7,801 nt of DNA from Bacilli bacterium (GTDB taxonomy: Bacteria; Bacillota_I; Bacilli_A; ML615J-28; CAG-698): assembly GCA_016282055.1 (NCBI GenBank), contig JAEEJT010000193.1, forward strand, positions 1 to 7,801, in the 5' to 3' direction. Of the stretch, positions 5,327 through 7,801 are shown one piece after another. A program made the position numbers and the translations under genes. Under the pieces are notes generated by a model. That model made no database searches and was not told the origin of the DNA. It saw only the letters and a program-made list of their open reading frames with translations. The stretch's first letter is position 1, and each line of letters begins with the position of its first letter.

Positions 5327-7801
5327 ATTTTAACTTTATAATATCATAAAGTTTTATTGTTTTATTTTTATTAACTATTTTTAAAGTATGTGTTCCTTCT
5401 TTAATAAAGTTATATAATGTATATAAATCATATGAATATATGACACTTGGATTGTATTCAATATCATCAATATATACAATAACATCATTAAGATTATTAA
5501 TACCTAACATAATAAAATCTGTAAATTCATATTCTAAATATGAATATGGTAATAATTCATATACATATCCATAAGGAGAAGCTTCATAAGATATATTAAT
5601 ATTTCCATAATAGTTTATACTACTTAAATCATATGAAACAAATTCGATGTCAAAACTCATCCTAGCAATAGCTAAATATACTCCATCTGTTTTAATAATA
5701 TGAAGTTTTATTGAATTCGTTGTAATAATTTCATCAAATTTTAATACTATTTCATATTGAGTAACTGGAATATTTCTGTACTCTTTATATAAAACATATT
5801 CACCATTTTTAAAAATATACATATCAAAAGATACAGGAACTTGATATGGTGTTCCATTAGTTCTTCCTCCATATCTCATTTCATTAAAGCTTATTACTTC
5901 ACTCATATTAATAATCAAATCAACAAAATTAGTTTCTGATATGTATACATTTCTTTGAGAATGAGCATATGTACTATCATTTCCATCAAATATCTTACTT
6001 AAATCATTATTAATACTATTATCCCATGGGACAAACTCATTACTAGTAACACTAAATATACTATTACTATATGTTAATAAATAATCACTTAAAGATATAA
6101 AATTATTTCTTAATTCATAAGATTTATTGTTTGTATTAAAATCTTTTGATTGAGATACAAAATATTCATCAGGATGTTTAATAACATTATTTAAATTATT
6201 TGGATATGCTAGTCCTATCTCTAAACTAGCATTATCTGAAGTTGGAAGTATATACAAAATATAATAAACAATATCTCCTTCTTGAAGGTCAATTAATTTA
6301 TTAGCTTTAGCATTCAATTGATAATTAGATTGATTAATTTCAATCTCACCAAATAATTCATAATTATTATTACTATTAATAGAACAATATAAAACAGAAC
6401 TACCTCTTCCACCTCTATAACAAATTTGATATGATCCAGTTTCATTAACAATAAACTTACCAAATGATTTAACAATAGTATTTGTATTACATCCTGTAAC
6501 TCTTTGTCCTGTTTGATATTTTGTTAAAACAGTATTATATCCACTTAAATTATTATTAATAGCTTCTTTAACATTACTATAAGAAATAGAAGAATACTTA
6601 TATGTTTCAACACATACTCCAGTATTAATTGGATTAAGTGAATATGTAATATCAATATATTCTTCATAATTATCCTTAAATACTTTTACTCGAACAATAA
6701 AAGAATCAATACTATCAACGTTTGTTTCATATCTATAAATATTAGAATCCATTTGTATTAATCTACCATATAAAGGAGTAGTTATTGATACAATTTCAAT
6801 GTTATAATCACTAAGTGTTTTAATATCACTATTAAAGTCAATAATAAGACCAGATTCACATATATACGGTAATGCATGGTTTGAATTATTATTAATATCA
6901 AGAAAACTAAAACTTGAAGAATAAAAAGAACCAATTGGAACATATGTTTTATAGTTATATTGTTTCATTAAACTAACAACATCACTACTAACATCAAGAT
7001 GCCACAACTCTTTAAATAAAAATTCAAAGTCCATATGAATAACTTCAGTTAATGCCTTATAGAAACTATCAACTGTAGTAACACCATTTTGATATCTAAA
7101 TACATCAAGCATTAGATCAGGACCAAAGTTTTCAACTAATAAACCATATCCCTTTTCAGTATTAAGTTTTATTAACTCGTTAGTACTTGAATCAATATAA
7201 GACCTATATTGATTATAATAATTTATTCCTTCTAAACTATCTAAACCAAGTCCATGACTAATATTACTATAATCTCTATATTCAGTTATTCGAGTGAATA
7301 ATATATATTCAATAAAATTCATTACATTATTAGTTACTTCATTAGTATTACCATTACATCCTAACTTTTGAAAATGGTGATTAAACTCATGAATAGTTCC
7401 CCATCCACCTATAGTCATAAGAGAATCATAATCTAAAGATCCTCTCATCCAAGATACAGGAAGTGTTGCATAATCTGCTCCAATAAAAGCTAACGCACCA
7501 GCGTTTGCTTTTATATACGTATCAAATAACATTGTAATAAAAGCATTAGTATTCATACCATGAGGAACACTACGTGAAATTAAATTCACATTATGCCAAA
7601 GTATCATACTCTTTTCAATAGTTTCAAAACTTAAAGGATTTTCATCAAATAAAGTATATCTAGGGCCAGAAAATCTAACAGACTTATCATATACTTCACA
7701 ATCAAAATAAGGACTTGTTGTATTTTTTAATCTATTAAATTCTTCTTTACTTGTTAATCCAGCAATATAATGAAGATACTCACAAGCTCCAGTTATAGTA
7801 A
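5325..7801 (-). CDS. M60-family (enhancin/mucinase-like) zinc metallopeptidase with carbohydrate-binding modules (5' end outside window)
   Basis: The frame is open at the right edge; 824 residues are visible before the TAA at 5327-5325. Met at 7607 is internal, since sense codons continue upstream. Numbering from the first visible codon, the peptidase core holds GGWGTIHEFNHHFQ: the HExxH zinc site is His137, Glu138 and His141, and the third ligand is probably Glu154 in NEVTNN, the M60 pattern. The M60 region runs to about residue 285. Then come a strand-rich linker region, a PA14-like module (about 400-535; YRGGRGSSVLYCS, LQEGDIVYYILYIL), an F5/8 type C (CBM32-like) domain (about 579-719; KIFDGNDSTYAHS, MRYGGRTNGTP) and a C-terminal beta-domain (725-824) ending in a strand pattern HTLKIVNKNKT. 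M60 enzymes cleave O-glycosylated mucin-type proteins, and the binding modules should hold it to host glycans. It is expected to be exported; its signal peptide would be outside the window. The exact substrate is not known. Confidence 0.93.
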   Translation of the reverse strand, partial: TITGACEYLHYIAGLTSKEEFNRLKNTTSPYFDCEVYDKSVRFSGPRYTLFDENPLSFETIEKSMILWHNVNLISRSVPHGMNTNAFITMLFDTYIKANAGALAFIGADYATLPVSWMRGSLDYDSLMTIGGWGTIHEFNHHFQKLGCNGNTNEVTNNVMNFIEYILFTRITEYRDYSNISHGLGLDSLEGINYYNQYRSYIDSSTNELIKLNTEKGYGLLVENFGPDLMLDVFRYQNGVTTVDSFYKALTEVIHMDFEFLFKELWHLDVSSDVVSLMKQYNYKTYVPIGSFYSSSFSFLDINNNSNHALPYICESGLIIDFNSDIKTLSDYNIEIVSITTPLYGRLIQMDSNIYRYETNVDSIDSFIVRVKVFKDNYEEYIDITYSLNPINTGVCVETYKYSSISYSNVKEAINNNLSGYNTVLTKYQTGQRVTGCNTNTIVKSFGKFIVNETGSYQICYRGGRGSSVLYCSINSNNNYELFGEIEINQSNYQLNAKANKLIDLQEGDIVYYILYILPTSDNASLEIGLAYPNNLNNVIKHPDEYFVSQSKDFNTNNKSYELRNNFISLSDYLLTYSNSIFSVTSNEFVPWDNSINNDLSKIFDGNDSTYAHSQRNVYISETNFVDLIINMSEVISFNEMRYGGRTNGTPYQVPVSFDMYIFKNGEYVLYKEYRNIPVTQYEIVLKFDEIITTNSIKLHIIKTDGVYLAIARMSFDIEFVSYDLSSINYYGNINISYEASPYGYVYELLPYSYLEYEFTDFIMLGINNLNDVIVYIDDIEYNPSVIYSYDLYTLYNFIKEGTHTLKIVNKNKTIKLYDIIKLK

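Noticed and set aside
7605..7607. Met codon as the start of the metallopeptidase gene
   Set aside because: The reading frame continues upstream without a stop for 64 codons to the window edge, no SD site precedes this Met, and the sequence upstream looks like ordinary coding sequence.

Overview
The window is strongly AT-rich, and every gene I can support lies on the minus strand. It reads as low-G+C Firmicutes/Tenericutes-type DNA: clear AGGAGG-like Shine-Dalgarno sites, TATAAT promoters, hairpin-plus-T-tract terminators, TAA stops and a lipobox-type lipoprotein. Trp is written TGG throughout, so there is no sign that TGA is recoded. A gut or mucosa-associated member of the Bacilli (Erysipelotrichales or RF39-like) fits best. 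That is inferred from composition and gene content, not from a marker gene.

Layout in transcription order, from right to left. (1) 7801-5325 is the C-terminal 824 residues of a large secreted M60-family (enhancin/mucinase-like) zinc metallopeptidase with PA14-like and F5/8C (CBM32-like) modules. It ends at a hairpin terminator. (2) 5295-3463 is a compact two-gene unit behind a near-consensus promoter: a 432-aa AAA15/RloA-like ATPase, then a 161-aa small protein that I read as TOPRIM-like. The two genes are 2 bp apart, and the second ribosome-binding site lies inside the end of the first gene. This pairing resembles the ATPase plus TOPRIM/nuclease logic of RloAB, PARIS and OLD-type anti-phage systems. 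(3) 3397-2999 encodes a 132-aa zinc-ribbon/TM2 membrane protein with its own possible promoter and a strong terminator. (4) 2854-1 encodes the N-terminal 951 residues of a modular lipoprotein. In order it has a lipobox, tandem GKSAYxxA...EWLxSL repeats, an InlB B-type repeat, an Ig-like domain, a right-handed beta-helix, two bacterial Ig-like domains, and the start of an N-acetylmuramoyl-L-alanine amidase domain cut by the window edge.

The two flanking genes are cell-surface or secreted products for interaction with glycans, mucin or cell wall. The ATPase/TOPRIM-like pair between them has its own promoter and looks like an inserted accessory defence cassette. No terminator is visible between the small protein gene and the zinc-ribbon/TM2 gene, so read-through could make a three-gene transcript ending at 2963. 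No RNA genes, insertion sequences or CRISPR arrays were seen. No gene-free stretch exceeds about 150 bases.
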